Positions 6,344 to 6,417 of a stretch of 6,417 bases of DNA are shown here, in pieces. The DNA lies in NCBI GenBank assembly GCA_945863085.1, contig CAMBCD010000162.1:1-6417 (forward strand). The letters are read 5' to 3'. Both the position numbers and the translations under genes were made by a program. The stretch comes from Bordetella parapertussis. GTDB lineage: Bacteria > Pseudomonadota > Gammaproteobacteria > Burkholderiales > SG8-41. Positions within the stretch are counted from its first letter, which is position 1, and each line of letters opens with the position of its first letter. The notes below the pieces were generated by a model. It ran no database searches, was not told the origin of the DNA, and was given only the letters and a program-made list of their open reading frames with translations.

Positions 6344-6417
6344 ATGGAAGCCGAACTCAAGGCCCTGGAGGACAAACTCGCGCAATTTGTCGAGATCAAC
6401 CAGCGGCTACGCGACGA
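6344..6417 (+). CDS. Small coiled-coil protein, ZapB/TIGR02449-like (5' part only)
   Basis: The frame starts at ATG 6344 and runs off the right edge after 24 full codons: MEAELKALEDKLAQFVEINQ, then RLRD. Hydrophobic residues at L5, L8, L12, F15, I18 and L22 follow the 3-4 spacing of a coiled coil, and charged residues fill the rest. Small coiled-coil proteins with very similar N-termini occur in beta- and gammaproteobacteria, annotated as ZapB-like or TIGR02449, often before zapA. They are associated with FtsZ-ring assembly or have unknown function. There is no Shine-Dalgarno, and the -10 box ends only 6 nt before the ATG. The gene is divergent from the btuB leader. Only the start is visible, so the family call is tentative. 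Confidence 0.68.
   Translation, partial: MEAELKALEDKLAQFVEINQRLRD

Noticed and set aside
5999..6385. A 128-codon minus-strand open frame across the right-hand gap
   Set aside because: It runs through half of the riboswitch aptamer, the AT-rich promoter stretch and the start of the divergent gene. The product is low in recognisable features and has no ribosome binding site, so it is a chance frame.

Overview
The window looks like a chromosomal segment from a Gram-negative proteobacterium, most likely a betaproteobacterium. Evidence: an outer-membrane TonB-dependent receptor, an MsbA-type lipid A flippase, a GC content around 60% in the main genes, a dispersed repeat of the 'CGTCATTCC...GGGAACGAC' kind common in beta- and gammaproteobacteria, and the start of a small ZapB-like coiled-coil gene. 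The species cannot be read from the sequence.

Layout. Nearly everything is on the minus strand, so genes are read from right to left. At the far right (6344-6417, plus strand) a small coiled-coil gene begins immediately after a good sigma-70 promoter, with no room for a leader. Between it and position 5743 lie 600 bases without a gene. They hold a spacer with nothing recognisable (about 6211-6307), an AT-rich stretch that probably contains the promoter of the leftward transcript (about 6165-6210), a leader hairpin (6106-6123), a clear cobalamin riboswitch (about 5890-6066) and a hairpin that buries the ribosome binding site (5747-5799). These precede a 658-residue TonB-dependent receptor (5743-3767), called BtuB because of the riboswitch. 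It ends at a strong intrinsic terminator (3721-3744).

The gap from 3720 to 3503 contains a roughly 165-bp MITE-like element. It has imperfect 14-bp terminal inverted repeats and three internal complementary stems. Its left end supplies the -10 of the best promoter candidate for the next operon.

From 3502 to the left edge runs a tight minus-strand cluster: msbA (580 aa), a polyprenyl-phosphate family-2 glycosyltransferase (312 aa, 5 nt downstream), a WecD-like GNAT acetyltransferase (overlapping its predecessor) and the start of an ArnE-like small DMT/EamA membrane protein (ATGA overlap). Together they suggest an envelope-glycan module. The glycosyltransferase would load a sugar on undecaprenyl phosphate, the acyltransferase would acylate an amino sugar, the small membrane protein would flip the lipid-linked sugar, and MsbA would export lipid A-core. 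The sugar identity and final acceptor are not visible.

No wholly new system is evident. The most interesting points are the two-part B12 regulatory leader, the repeat element that may carry the msbA promoter, the compact glycan-modification operon, and the apparently leaderless coiled-coil gene.
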